Source: Anas platyrhynchos (lineage: Eukaryota > Chordata > Aves > Anseriformes > Anatidae). Taken from it: a stretch of DNA of 64,000 nucleotides. Of the stretch, positions 23,701 to 36,615 are shown piece by piece. Location: assembly GCF_047663525.1 (NCBI RefSeq), contig NC_092589.1, positions 105,088,001 to 105,152,000 of the forward strand, written 5' to 3'. Numbering within the stretch: position 1 is the stretch's first letter; each line of letters begins with the position of its first letter. A model generated the notes under the pieces. The model saw only the letters and a program-made list of their open reading frames with translations. It ran no database searches and was not told the DNA's origin. Both the position numbers and the translations under genes were made by a program.

Positions 23701-26700
23701 TTATTCTTACATTGTAGAGTTCATGTTTCACATTTTTGTTGGAGACTGCAGAAACCATTGCAATCAGTGACTCTGAACTCTTTAAGCTTTAATTAGCCTT
23801 ATTAGGCTGATTACCTAAGTTAAAACAAAATCAGTAAGTACTTGTGGAGAAAAAGGTATTCAGAAAAAGGACTTGGCTTCATGTCTAAGGGCAATATAAT
23901 ATCGTGTCTCTTAAACTTTTTTGTGTAAAATCACAAGAATTACTTTTGCTCAGTGTTGTTTGGATACCATCTTCTGTTCTGTGTCTTGGTGTACTGGTTG
24001 AAATACATGAAACTTAAAATCTGCATGAGGGGATTATTGACCTTCTGGAGGCTGCAAGGCGAGAGACAGTTTGAGTAAAATGTAAATTGTCCCTTATTTA
24101 GGATTACTGCGTATTCTGCTGATGGTTGCCCACTGGTGTTTGTGTTCCAGGAAAAAAAAAAAAGTTAATTACGGATTGTTGAGGTGTGCAAATTATACAT
24201 TAGCTTTCAAACACAGAAAGCAGCAATTCTGCTGACAGGAAAAGGTGGGTTTTCATCTGCTGGAAGGTGTGTGTAGCCAAGGTCCTTAGTGATGCTGCTG
24301 CAAGTAATGTTACTGTTCTCCAGCATGTAGCTTTATTCAACGGGTCAGGAGTTGTTCAGAAACTAATCCATGAAATCTTTCTCTTAGACCTTTCCATAAT
24401 AGAAAGGATTCATCAGACTGTAAATTTACAAATTGTGGTTGTAAACTTTTTTTAACTCTTATTTCTCAGTCTCTCTGTCTTTCTTTGTCTCCATCCTGTA
24501 GAGATGTTGTATAACCTCTCGAAGCAGTTACATAAAACTCTGTTTTTTTATTTAGTCAGGCCAAAGTACAAACAAAAATCCCAATCCTACAAAATACAGG
24601 TAAAATGTTCATACAAATTGCGACCCTAGAACTTGTACTGTGTCTCAGAGTGGGAGATCTGATGTGCAGAGAGATGACGACAATTACCCTTTGAAGATGT
24701 GCTGTGTATTTTTGGGATGGAGCTGTTTCTGTCCTGGAGTATCTGATGCCAGTCCTGAAGCTGATTTCATCAGTCCCTGTTAGCTTGCTTTCCCCCAGAG
24801 CTGTAGGTTTGCATTATTCTGCTGTCCCTCCATAGTGCACCTCCACCTCTGGGTTGTATAATGGCTTGGCATGGAGCTGGATGTCACAACTGGAGACCCA
24901 CAAGCTGGTCAATTTAATTTCATTTCCCCTCTTATATGAAAGAGGGACTATAGCCACTTCACTCTCTGTCTGAAACATACACATAGCATATAAATATTTA
25001 AATTTTTTCACAAACTGGGAAAAAAAAAGTTATCTTCATTTGATTTCTGACTTAAAGATTCATCATGAGTGATGTTATCTAGTGTGATGTGCTATTTTAG
25101 CTTGCAGAAGATTGCATCTGATTTAAAAGATGAATTGGTGACCTGTGTGTGACAGAAAATCGTGCTTTTCTCTGATCCTGATACTTGCTTTCTCCCCTGC
25201 CCCTGACCAAAGACTGAGTGGAAACGCACACTAATCATCTCTTACCTTTGCTTTCATTAAGAGGCATAAATTCTCCAAGCTTGATGTTGTACAGTTTGTT
25301 TTCCAGCTGCTGTAATGTTGCAGTGGATTTCTCTTTCTAGGAATATCTGCTCCCTACTCTACCTGAACTGCTCCTTTAGTAACGCATCCACGGCTTTGTT
25401 TGGTTTTAACATTTTTGCCTATATCACTGAGCAAAGGATTGCAAAAACAAACAAAGCCCACGGTAACAAACCAAACAAAACCAACAACCTTCAATCTGCT
25501 CCCTACATCTCACGTTCCAGAGCTGATCCTGCTGCTCGTTGCAGCACTGAGATCACCGGTAGCTTACTGCATCCAGTTTTGACATCAGGGCTTTGAGACA
25601 TTCAAGAGACAAGGTGATTGTCCCGGAGCTGTAAGTCGGATTGTGTAATGCTCCCTTCTGCAAACACAGCCTGCATTCTTTTCTCCTTGGTGTTCTGTAT
25701 ATAATATTCTACAGGCAATTATCTTCAAAAAAACTTTTTATCAGATTGTGATCATCACTAACCAGGCAAGTCAAGGTGCTTTAATGTCATTATTTGTTTT
25801 GCTTCAAGTCTGGCGAATGTAAACTGCAGACATTTAAAAAAAATCTAGACATCTGACAAGACTCTTCATGATGTGCTTTTATTCTCTTTTAACCAATTTT
25901 TACAGTGTTTGTGTCCTGTGCTAACCTGCTGCAATGCAAATTTTAATCAAGAAGTCATACTAAGTGTTATTTTATCAGTTCAGTGCAGATGAATCTGAAC
26001 TCGATAAGGCTCACCTCACATATAGACACTCTCAGTGGCTTAAAAATGTTTTTCAGTAACAATTCCCCAGATACCCAAAATGCACTGGACTTGTACAAGG
26101 TTGAAGTTATCGTAGCTTTAGAAAAAAAATAAATGCAACAAATACTACGAGGTGAGTCACATCTACTTTCTATCTGTGTAGTGGTGTGTGTATGTACACA
26201 AAACATTTTTTTAACCTTAGCTCATTCAGTATTATTATCATTTTGTATGCATGGAACGTGACGAGTCTCAGGCTTTCCAGCAGATGGATTTCAGTGCTGT
26301 GTGTAATACAGGCACGGAGTCTCTATCACTGCTGATTTTCTGCTGTCCTGCTGTCAGTCTAGCAGTTGGAGAAGATTAAAAGCTGTAGCATCTGTCATAC
26401 AAGGAGAAGTTGAGGGAGTTGGGATTTTTATCCCTGAGAAGAAGAGGCTCAGGGGTGTGGAGCTGAGTGTGTAAAACCTGATTGGAAGGAGTGGGATGGA
26501 CTCAGACTCTTCTCTCTGGTGCCCAGTGAAAGGACAAGACTCCATGGGCATTGTTTGAAATACAGGAGCTTCCATTTAAACATAAGATTTATTTTTTTAT
26601 GTGGAAGGGTGACTGAACATGACCAGGCTGCCCAAAACCATTGTGGAACCTGCATCTTTGGAGATGCTCAAAGCCTGACTGGACACGGTCCTGAGCAAGC

Positions 26701-29700
26701 TGCTGTAGTCGGCCTTGCCTTGAGCAGTGGCGTGGGACTCGACCATGTCCAGAGGTCCCCACTAATCTCCAGCACGCCATGGATCTGGTGGTGCAGTGTG
26801 CCTTGGGGTGGCAGGAAAGTCCTTCGTGAGCTAGTAATGGGACAGCTAATAAGGAGGGAATAATTTGTCATTCTGCCCAAACTGAGCTTTATTTAAAATA
26901 CCTACTACGAAGGTTACTGGTTTTGGTAACCCTGTGTGCAGAGCTCTGGGTGTAATTGCCTCATTTAAAACAAAAAGAAAAAAGAGAGAAAAGGAGCCTC
27001 TGCCTCTCCGTATCTCCGTATCATTCATTGTGCTGCATAACTGTTAGATAAATGTGCCAGGTCTAGGTCTAGCTGGAGGTGAGTACTACCTCACAAGTAT
27101 TTTATAAAAGATAACAGTACTTTATTGAAGAGCTTTGTGTTAAATGGGAAATGAGTTGTTTATCCATATTCCGAATACGTGCATCTTTCCAATGCTCGCC
27201 TTTGTACACCTCCACTTGATTAGACATCCTATTCCTCTATTAAAATCATCTGTATGGTAGGAGTTAGCATCTGATAAATGGGTTTTGCCTAAATGTACAA
27301 TCAGAGGGTTCATGGGGCTAACAGCAGCAGCAGCAGCAGGAAGCTCCTGCTCAGCTCCTGATTGACAAATTCTGAGTTCCCAAAACAATAAAAGGGAAGC
27401 TAATATCTATCTTATGCTGCAAAACTGCATTTTGGTAAAGCAGAGTCCATGTGTGCTTATCCCTGTGATAAAAACTTTCTTATGCATCAAGAAAGAATAC
27501 AATACTTGTGGGTTTTGTTGGTTTCTCTATGCAGATCAAGGTTTTTTCTTCCTTTGCAATTTGTTTCACTACACTAAATCGCTGCTGATCTTAAGGCATA
27601 TGCCAATAATTAACACACGGTGATGAGCAGTCATCTTTTCTCTTTTAGGTAGATACCATCTTTGTTTCCTTCGTATTGCAGAGAATATCTGCTTGTTTAA
27701 AAGCCTGCTAGTGTAAGACTTCCAGCTGGTTTGTAAATTAGCAGCAGTAGGTATGAAGGTGTAGGGCTAATTGGATTTCAGGTTGTTATTGATAGGATCT
27801 CTCCTCCAGTGCATCTCCACACACATTCCTTCTTCCATTTCTACTTGGAGTAGGGATACGTCTCGAAGATACACCCCCTCTGTTTTGCTTTTAGGACTTT
27901 AATCTGTACCCTCGTATAAAACTGATCACAAGCATCTGTTTTCTCTTGAGCTAGCAACAGCTTGCCCTTGCCGGAGGTCTGTTTTCCCTTACATTTCTGA
28001 CTCAGGGTCTGCGTACTGTATCAACTGCTGTGTAATCCCTTTGTTCGTGCCTTAAAGCTGCTTCTGCTTTGCTGTCTCAAGTCTACCTGTAGCTTTCATT
28101 TGTAGAAAATCATGAGTCTTTGGCGTCTTTTACCCTTAACGCCTTGCAGATCTCGTGCGTGCGCCCAGAAATACTTTTTGGTTTTGATTCTCGTGTTCTT
28201 GACGCACTCGCAAACCTACGGGTAAGCAGGTCACTCCCATGGCTGTTGGGCAACTCGATTTACCAAAGTATTGGAGATAACAAACACGTCATTTTGCAGT
28301 ATGTGCTGTGTGGAACAGGATAGGTGTAGCCTCATAAATATCTTTCAGATCCTGTTGTCCCGAAGAGCTCCTGGAATGGGCTTCGCTGTGGATGCGCAAG
28401 TGGCTGGACTTGGCGAGGGGCCAGACGCGTGACCTCAGTGAGGTTCCCAGCCTTCAGCCTCTCCGCCACCACTAAAATAACTCCTTTCTTCCTAACCCTA
28501 GTGAGAAATACTCTTTTTTTTCTTTCTGAGGGGTGGGGTGCATGGAGAAAATTGAGCTCAGTGGGTGCTTGTTGAGTTGTGCTCAGAGCTGCCCAACAAC
28601 CTGCCCTTGAAGATGGAAGGAATAGGTGGCTACCTCGTTCCTCTTTCTACCAGTTCTGCCCTGGAGTCTGGTGATGAAGCGGCTTCCCTCTAAGAGCCCT
28701 TCTCTTCCCGGCCCCTGAGACTGGTGTTGGTACACCTTGTAGTCTAGGAACCTCTTAAGTTAGTTCCTTTTTTGATATAGGATTTAATTTTGTTCTCATG
28801 TCTTCCTTTTTCTTTTTTTTAATGATCCTCTGAGTATTGTTGACTGTTATAATAAATTTATTTAGGCGGTTTTGACCTTGTAACACATGAACGTAAATAC
28901 CCAGCTTAATTTTTGGTTGTCTTAGTATGCGTTATTATACTTTACCCATCCTACTGCTGACTTAGCTTTATTAACAGAGGCACTATTTAGGTGAAATACA
29001 GAGAGCAAATATCTTTCTATTTCCACCCCTTATTTCAATCCATAAATAATTCTTACTGTTATTATTCAGGCCTCCATTATACAGAAATACTTTCTAAACT
29101 GCTAGGTGAGAGGGATGTTAGCATCTTCCTTCCCTTTGCCTATGCAAAATTTGTGAATGTGTCCTGGAAAAGCAGCAGCAATACATTGTGTTTGTCAGAA
29201 AATAGCAGTGGACAGGGGGAGAATCATCACAAAAGTCATGGGATTTTCTCCCACCTTTACCATTTCTTCCTATATTATACTGCATTGCTATGACTTGCTC
29301 TGCCCATACCAGATTTATTCTTTTTTTTTTTTTAAATATATTTCATTCTAGTGTTTTTCTTCTTTTGTATAGTATTTTTCTATATTTGTACAGTTTCATC
29401 TTTCATTTTTCCTTTCTTATTTGCCAGCTTCACTGAAAGGCCTTTTGTTGCCTCTTTCTTCTCCCTGCTATCTTCTTTCTTTCGTGGTTAACAGCTCATC
29501 ATTCAGCATTAAATGCTGTCTGTTTGTGTCATTAGACCGGTAATTCTGGGCAGTTCTCCATTGTGTTCAGTTCAATAAAAATTTTAATTCATACTCCATT
29601 ATGATCTGATGCTGGCTTTGATAGGAAAAGGAAGAGCTTGAAAAGCAATACATATATTTGGTGCCCTAAGAAGAGGGGTAATTCATCCAGGGCCTGCCTT

Positions 29701-32700
29701 TTCCTTAAGGTAACCAGTTCTGGGTGTTCGAGTGGGTACCACAGTGTATTCTCAAGTGGGCTGGAAAACTCTTAAACTCTTCTCAGAATGTGCTTCTTTA
29801 GTGCAGAGCGCTTTATTCTGTATGATACTTGAGATTTTTTAATTTTTATACTTTTGGAGTGGAAGGAGTATATACCTTGCACTCATGCATGCACACACCC
29901 CCTCTCTAGAGCTGATTATTACATTCTTCCTCTTTTATTTAGGAGTGAAAGGCTTGCTTTAAACATTGGCAGATGATCTCTTCTCTGTACTGTCTAAAAA
30001 CTCTTAATTCTTTTTCTTCTTTTACACTATTCTACAGTTTATATTTTCTTTTTGTTCTTCTCTTTATCTTTTTCCACCATAATTTTACTCTTAGCAGCAC
30101 TTTAGCATCTATACTAATCCTTCTGCCCCCCATCTTTCTATGTCAGCTTCAGTCAAATCTCATTTCTCCTGAGGATTTCACAGATCTCTGAGATTAATTT
30201 GCCAAGATTTTCTGTTATTGAGGATAGCTCTGTGTTGCTCACTAGTTCTGCATGCTTTGTTTTCCAGTGGATCTGCTGTTTTTGAGCCATAATGAGTCCT
30301 CCACTGAGGTCTTGTGTGTGAATGTGTTTTTTTCATTTGTTTGTGGTGGTGGTGGTGTTTGATTTTGGTCTCCTTATATCTGTGAATTCTTCCAGAAAGA
30401 ATAAAAATGTCTTTTCACAACATTGAAGCGTCAATCGTCTCTCTCCTCTTATGACCTTACAAAGGTTGCTTGACTGACAAGATATTTTTAGCTTCCATCT
30501 TTCCCATTGTCATTGCACTATTTTCTTCAGGATCCATGCCAAGCTAATAATTCTAGAGTTCCTGAATCTCCCCTTTTACATTTTTTTTAAATACTAATGC
30601 TGAGAGCCCTTTGATCTTCAGAATTTCTTAGGATTATTTAAAAAACAGCATTTGTGTTTCAGAGAGCGCCTTAGTTATTTCCTTGAAGCTTCTGGTGTGT
30701 AAATTTTCTGATCCTATCCTTTGAAAAGCCCTTAATTTTATCAGATACTGCTGTACTTTTTAGCAGACATAAATTTTCTCTTCCTTACATATCGTTTGAA
30801 CGAGATGGATTCGTGTTCTTCTTCCAGTTACAGAACAAGCTTGCTTTTTTCTTCTTATTTGTTTCACGACTTACCTGTGGCGTTGCAATTAAGGGTCCTT
30901 TTGTTGTTGTTGTGCACTTTCCTTTCTGCTTAGCTGCCCTTCCCTTTTTGTTTCATTGCAGAGCAGCTACGGAGCCATTCCTTGCCTTTTTTATCCAGGA
31001 GACTGTCCCCGAGTACTGTGCAGTCAGTTCTGCCCAGCTGAGGTCCTCTGGTTGTGGTCTCCCTTTATTCTGTTATCCTAAAGTAAAAAGTAGGAACTGT
31101 CTGGGAGTATTACTGACCAACCAAAACTGTACTTGGAGAGGTCTAAAGCACCTGCTTTTATGTCTCTAGCCAGGGATTTTTTGTATCTTTTACTACCATA
31201 CTTGAAAACCAGGATTAAATTTAGGATTTATATCCTGCTGCCACCCAAGGCAGCAGGATGTATACCCCCTTCTCTTCCAGCTTCACAGTGGTCCTATAGC
31301 AGTAATCCTTTGTGTTACAGCGTGGTTAAATGTTGCTGAGCTTTACCATGGCAGCAGATGTTAAACCAAAGGTGGTTGAACCTCAGATTTTGCCCCCGTT
31401 CCTAATTCTTGTGGTTATAGGCAGTTACACTTGGAGTACAGTTATTAATGCTTGTGAACCATAAACATTTTTTGCCTTGTCACCATCTAACAGCTTAGTT
31501 GCTTAGTAAGGACTGGTTTAAATTAAATGGGGACGTGCCACAAAAATGTATTTGAATCAACCCGGCGTTGTTCAAGCATAGTAAAAGCAATTTTGTTTTG
31601 TAAATTTAACTGGCAAGTTTCAGAAGTCTAAGACGCCTCCTGATTTTGATTTCCTTGTGAATGTTGGGGGCAGAAGAATTGTCAGGTAGCCTGGAGGAAA
31701 ATGTAGCATCGGAGGATTTCTCATGGATAAAGGAAAGAAGATTGCTCAATCTTTCGAAGATTACCTGTTGTATACAACCAAAACCAGGACTTGGCTGTAG
31801 TCTTCAGGTTTCAAGCCTAATGGCTCAATTTTGGAGGTAATTTGGCGTTCAGTCCTCAGTCATTTCTAATCATCTCTGCCAGCTTGTTCTAAAGCATGTG
31901 ATTTTGCAGTTCTGAATAACACACAGATAATATTTATTACTTAAGTATCAAGTACATTGCTTGGCTAATGATGGAAGCGGTTGTTTGCATATTCTTGTTA
32001 GGTACTTTTGGGTTTCTTCTGTTTTCCTTTATGCAATTGGGGCCATGTCCCATTGATAAAATATGTTACTGGGTTTGAAATGCATGAACCCAGACAGATA
32101 GGATCCAGATACTTGAGCAGATGGCACAGAGTTGAGAAGAGGGACTGTTCCTAGAGTATTGATGCCTCTCTCCTTGCCTTCACTCAGCTCTTCTCCTTCA
32201 GGGCTGGGCAAGCTCCTGGATCTCGCATGCTGCTCTTGTTCACGTATGTAGGTCTTCAAACTTACACCAAGAACAAAACTTACGTTATTTTTCATTGTCC
32301 TTTTGAATACAGGAAGCAAACGCGCACCTTCCCACCTCACAGAAGGGATGAGCAGTATTGCTGGGCAGGAAGGAGAGCGGGCTGTGCTCAAGCCCCAGGG
32401 TGCACGGGGCACAGCCCGATGTCTGCGAGGCCGCTGTTGGGGACTGGCTGCTCGGACCTGCCCATCTCCGTGCTTAGAGCCAGGGGCTAGATATTCTGGG
32501 TGAACTCTATAGCGGTGGCGTGAGCTTATGTGAATATATGGAGTCATGATATTGGCCACTGGAGATCCTTAGAAATCTCATGGCAATTGTTTTTCGTGGT
32601 ACTAAAACTCTGGGTATTCATTCTGCTCTTCAGGCTAATTCCTCCTTTAGGTCTGCTTGTATTGTTCACTGGTTTCTACCCTAAGCTGGGTGCAATATGG

Positions 32701-35700
32701 CCGAGTGCTTTCCTACAGCAAATGGTATTTCATGCTTTGGGATTGTTTTATATCAAAGATGCTATTTCTGGATCTGCAATTTCATCATCTTAAAAGCAGA
32801 AGGATTAGCATTTGCTTCATTACAGAGTTTGGGTATGTTAATAGAAGTTTATAAACTTGACAGTGTTTCTTAAGTGCTCGTGTTTCTTTAGTTGTGGGTG
32901 TGGATTTAGTCTCCTAATTATAGTACTCTTCTAGGAGGGGCAGAAGAAGTGAATCACTGTTTTAGGGCTTTATGTTTTTTGTCCCACCATCTAAGGAGGA
33001 GTGAAATTCCTCTGTATTCTGAGCACTGCATGAGGTCACCCTACTGAAGTTCTTGCAAAGAAAGGATTTCTACCATGGGTTTGGTATTGCTAATTTGATT
33101 TGGTGACAGGCATGCATTCATTCCCTAAATTGACATTGCCATTCTGAAATTAATTTATTAAATGAGCATGCTGGTAAGTTTAAATTAATTTTTATTTTGA
33201 AGGTGGTTTTTAAAATAAAATGATCTGCTGACCATTGTTTGTGAGTAGACCATGTAGAAGAAGTAAATTGCCTGTCATTGGTGCACAGAGACACTACCTA
33301 CACCTGCAGAAGTAATTTTTAAAGAATGATAACTCTAAATAAAAAATCCAGATATAAAAAAAAGCATGCATACAGGATCCTTCGTCTTCATCCTTCTATT
33401 CCTTCTTGTTTTTCACTTTTGTTCTCTTTACCTTCTTGATAAAATTCTTAACACTCTGTTATGAACAGCTTTGAATATCTTGGAAAAAAATGCTACCCTC
33501 TTGACCAGATTTCTTGCAAGAAACTTGCTCTCTTCTTCATCTACTGAAACACAGAACCTCTCAGTTCCAGTTTTGAGAATATAGATGGAGAAAATACGGC
33601 TTTCAATTTCTCCGATTTTCATCCCGTCCAGCAGATGACTAAAAATATTTTCTATTTGGAAAAGAGTAGTAAGTAGAGACATTGAGTGGGAAGGAGAAGA
33701 TCATGAAAGGCTGATACAATGCAGGCTTTGTATTTGTGTATGGCATTGTTACAGTGGGTAAGCATTACAGTATGTGAGCACTACACTTTAGTTTTTAGTA
33801 TTATTTAGTATTATTTTAAAAAGATTGTAATTCAGTGACCCATGAGCTGCTATTAAAATACACAGATATACTTTTTTTCCACCAGTGTCGTCTTTGTGTC
33901 TGAGTACACCCACAAAGTGTAACTCAAACAACAGATAAGCCCATGCTACCCATGTTTGTTAAATAGGAGGTGATATTTTTTAAAGTAGAAAATTTGTCAT
34001 GTTCTCTGAAAGCTGGTATTATTAATGCTGCTACATTTATGTACCAACCTTAATTTAAATATCTGCATGATGTTATTCATACAGGTTACTATAATCCCTT
34101 CCTGATCCTGTTTCAAACATGCAGCTATTGTAGCTACAGTAGAATTATTTTCGAACAGCTCCTGATTTCCAAAAAGGAATGGAGAACAGCACTTTGTTGA
34201 TGTATAAATCCATCAGGCACCCATACTTAACAAATCTATGGAATTCTGGTTATGTTGTGTTGTATGTTTGTTTGTTTTTTGTTTGCTTGCCCTCTCTAAA
34301 AGGTATGCAGAGTGACAAGGACAATCAAATATCTGGACAGGTTTCCTACAAGAAACAATTAAACATATCTATTTATCTTTCGAGCTAAAGAAGAGTTGAC
34401 TAAGAGGAAGCTGTGATGATAGTTTACTTTGTTTAGGAGGCAAATGTTCAATGTCTCTTCCAATACAAGAATTGGGAGGTGTCAGATGGAGCTTGCTGGC
34501 CTGTTGGTTCGGAATCTGACAGCAGGAAATGCTTCGTGTGTCCCCTGGGCAATTGGAGGGACTGCTTGCCATCGGCTGGTGTTAAAGGGGGCAGGTAATG
34601 ACTGGACAGGGGCCACACACACAGAAAAGGCATGTGGGGCTAATAAGTGCAGAGATCTCACTGCTGGCTCAGCCACAAGCTCTGTGAAGCTGGACAAATA
34701 TTCGGGAAAGTGTCATTGTAGCTTGCTTCGTTCCTAAATTCCTCCCTACTCATCTCTCCTGCTTGCTGCTGGATGCAAGGCTGAATAGCTTGATGAGCTA
34801 TCTTTTTTGCTTGATGAGATGTTGTTGTTCTGGGATTTCAGTTAGGGTTTCCGTTTGTGGGATTTGTATTCTGGAGAGACCTTCTTAAGATGGTAAAACT
34901 TCATTTTTCATTAACTCTAGGTATCTCAGCAACCTTTCTTCTAAGACATAGCTCAAGCCTTTAAGTTGGGTGAATTTTAATGTCGATCCTTAAAGTTTCA
35001 GATTGAGGAGTCTGGGGTTGGTTTAACTAAAAGTACATTGAGGAATGATTAAATGGTAAAAGTACACAAAATCCTTTTTTAAAAGGGATATGGCTAACCT
35101 ATGGCAAAGAACCCTAAGCAGTGCAAACTTTACAGTTTTCTCAAGCAAAAGCTTTGCTTTTTGAAACAAGCTTTTGCATGCAATTCTTTTGTGATGATGT
35201 CTGTTTTGGTGGAGTAACTAAAGGAGTTGCTTGTTTAAATACAATGCCTGGAATATAAGTTTTCGTAATGATGAGTAGGATTGACAGTCCCCCAAGCTTT
35301 TTTCACTTTGGTAAAGTGATGCTTCTAAACAGCCTTTGGTTCTTTTCTTTTTGGCCCTAAATACAAGTAGAGGTGATTTGTGAATATAAAAAGACGACAG
35401 TATTAATATGTCTTAGAGTTCATAGAAGATCCTGAGGTGGAAGGGTCCCACAAGGATCATCAAGTCCAACCCCTGGCTCCTCACTGAGGACGAGGGTGTA
35501 GTCCCGAATCATTTAATCTCTTATTGTTTCTACCAGATAGCGTCGCAGTTTAATACACGGAAGGCGATGAGCTGCTCAGTGTATCTTTCCTTTTCTTCAT
35601 CCGACGTGGGAGTTAGGGCTTGCTGTAGTGCACGCCACGTCGAGCCAGTGCTGTTGCAGAATGTGGGCTTCTTTTTTTTCCTCCTGATGCCCATCTCCAG

Positions 35701-36539
35701 GCGGTGGCGGCTCCGTTCAGGCTGGGCTGGGAGAAATGGAGCTGGGCTGCTCCCTGACAGCTGGGAAACTGGGACAAAGAGACTTGCCCGAAGCAACAGG
35801 GTGGGTTTGTGGTACTGTCATGTGTAAACCTGAAGATTTCCTAAATTTAATTCTCTTTTTCTTTTTTTTTTTTCCCTACTGCCTTTTCAAAAGGGTCCCG
35901 ATTACTTCATAATCTGATCCTGGCTGATACCCACATCTCCGAGTCATCGTGCTGTGTCTTAGGGGAAACCTCTGCCCCTGGGACTGTCTCACAGCCCAGG
36001 TTTTAGTGGGTTGTGCATTTGTAGTTTAGTTTGGGTCTGATTCAGACGGCTAATTGCTGACTAAATCGATGAATTGACTCAGGAACACAGGTCAAAGCGT
36101 TGGTGTGGGTTTCTGCCAGCATTCAGACTGCAGTGCCAACAGCTTTCTGCTTCCCTGGGGAGTGATCTACCAAGCTTGCTTGTAGCTGGGCTCCTCTATT
36201 CATTCAGGCCCTTTCCTAAAATCACATTTTGTATGGGTGTAAGGATTGGGAAGATCTCTCTTCTCCTGACTTAAATTTGAATGAGCCTAATTGCCCTGCG
36301 ACTTTCTTCTTTTAGTGGTAACTCTGTGAAGAATTCAAATGAGCACAGCAGCCAGTCCTGCTTGTTTATTTTAAAAATCTTCTGAGAGGTATAAAATTCC
36401 AGCCATACAAATTCTGCTAATCAGTAATGCTTTTCCCTTCCAAAACAAGCAGCAATTCCTGCTTTGGTCTGCCAGGGTTTTGTGATACCTTGTAATCTGA
36501 AATTGGTTGGGGGGGATGTCTTTCTGTCAGTTTTTATTT

Positions 36540-36615
<76 letters not shown>

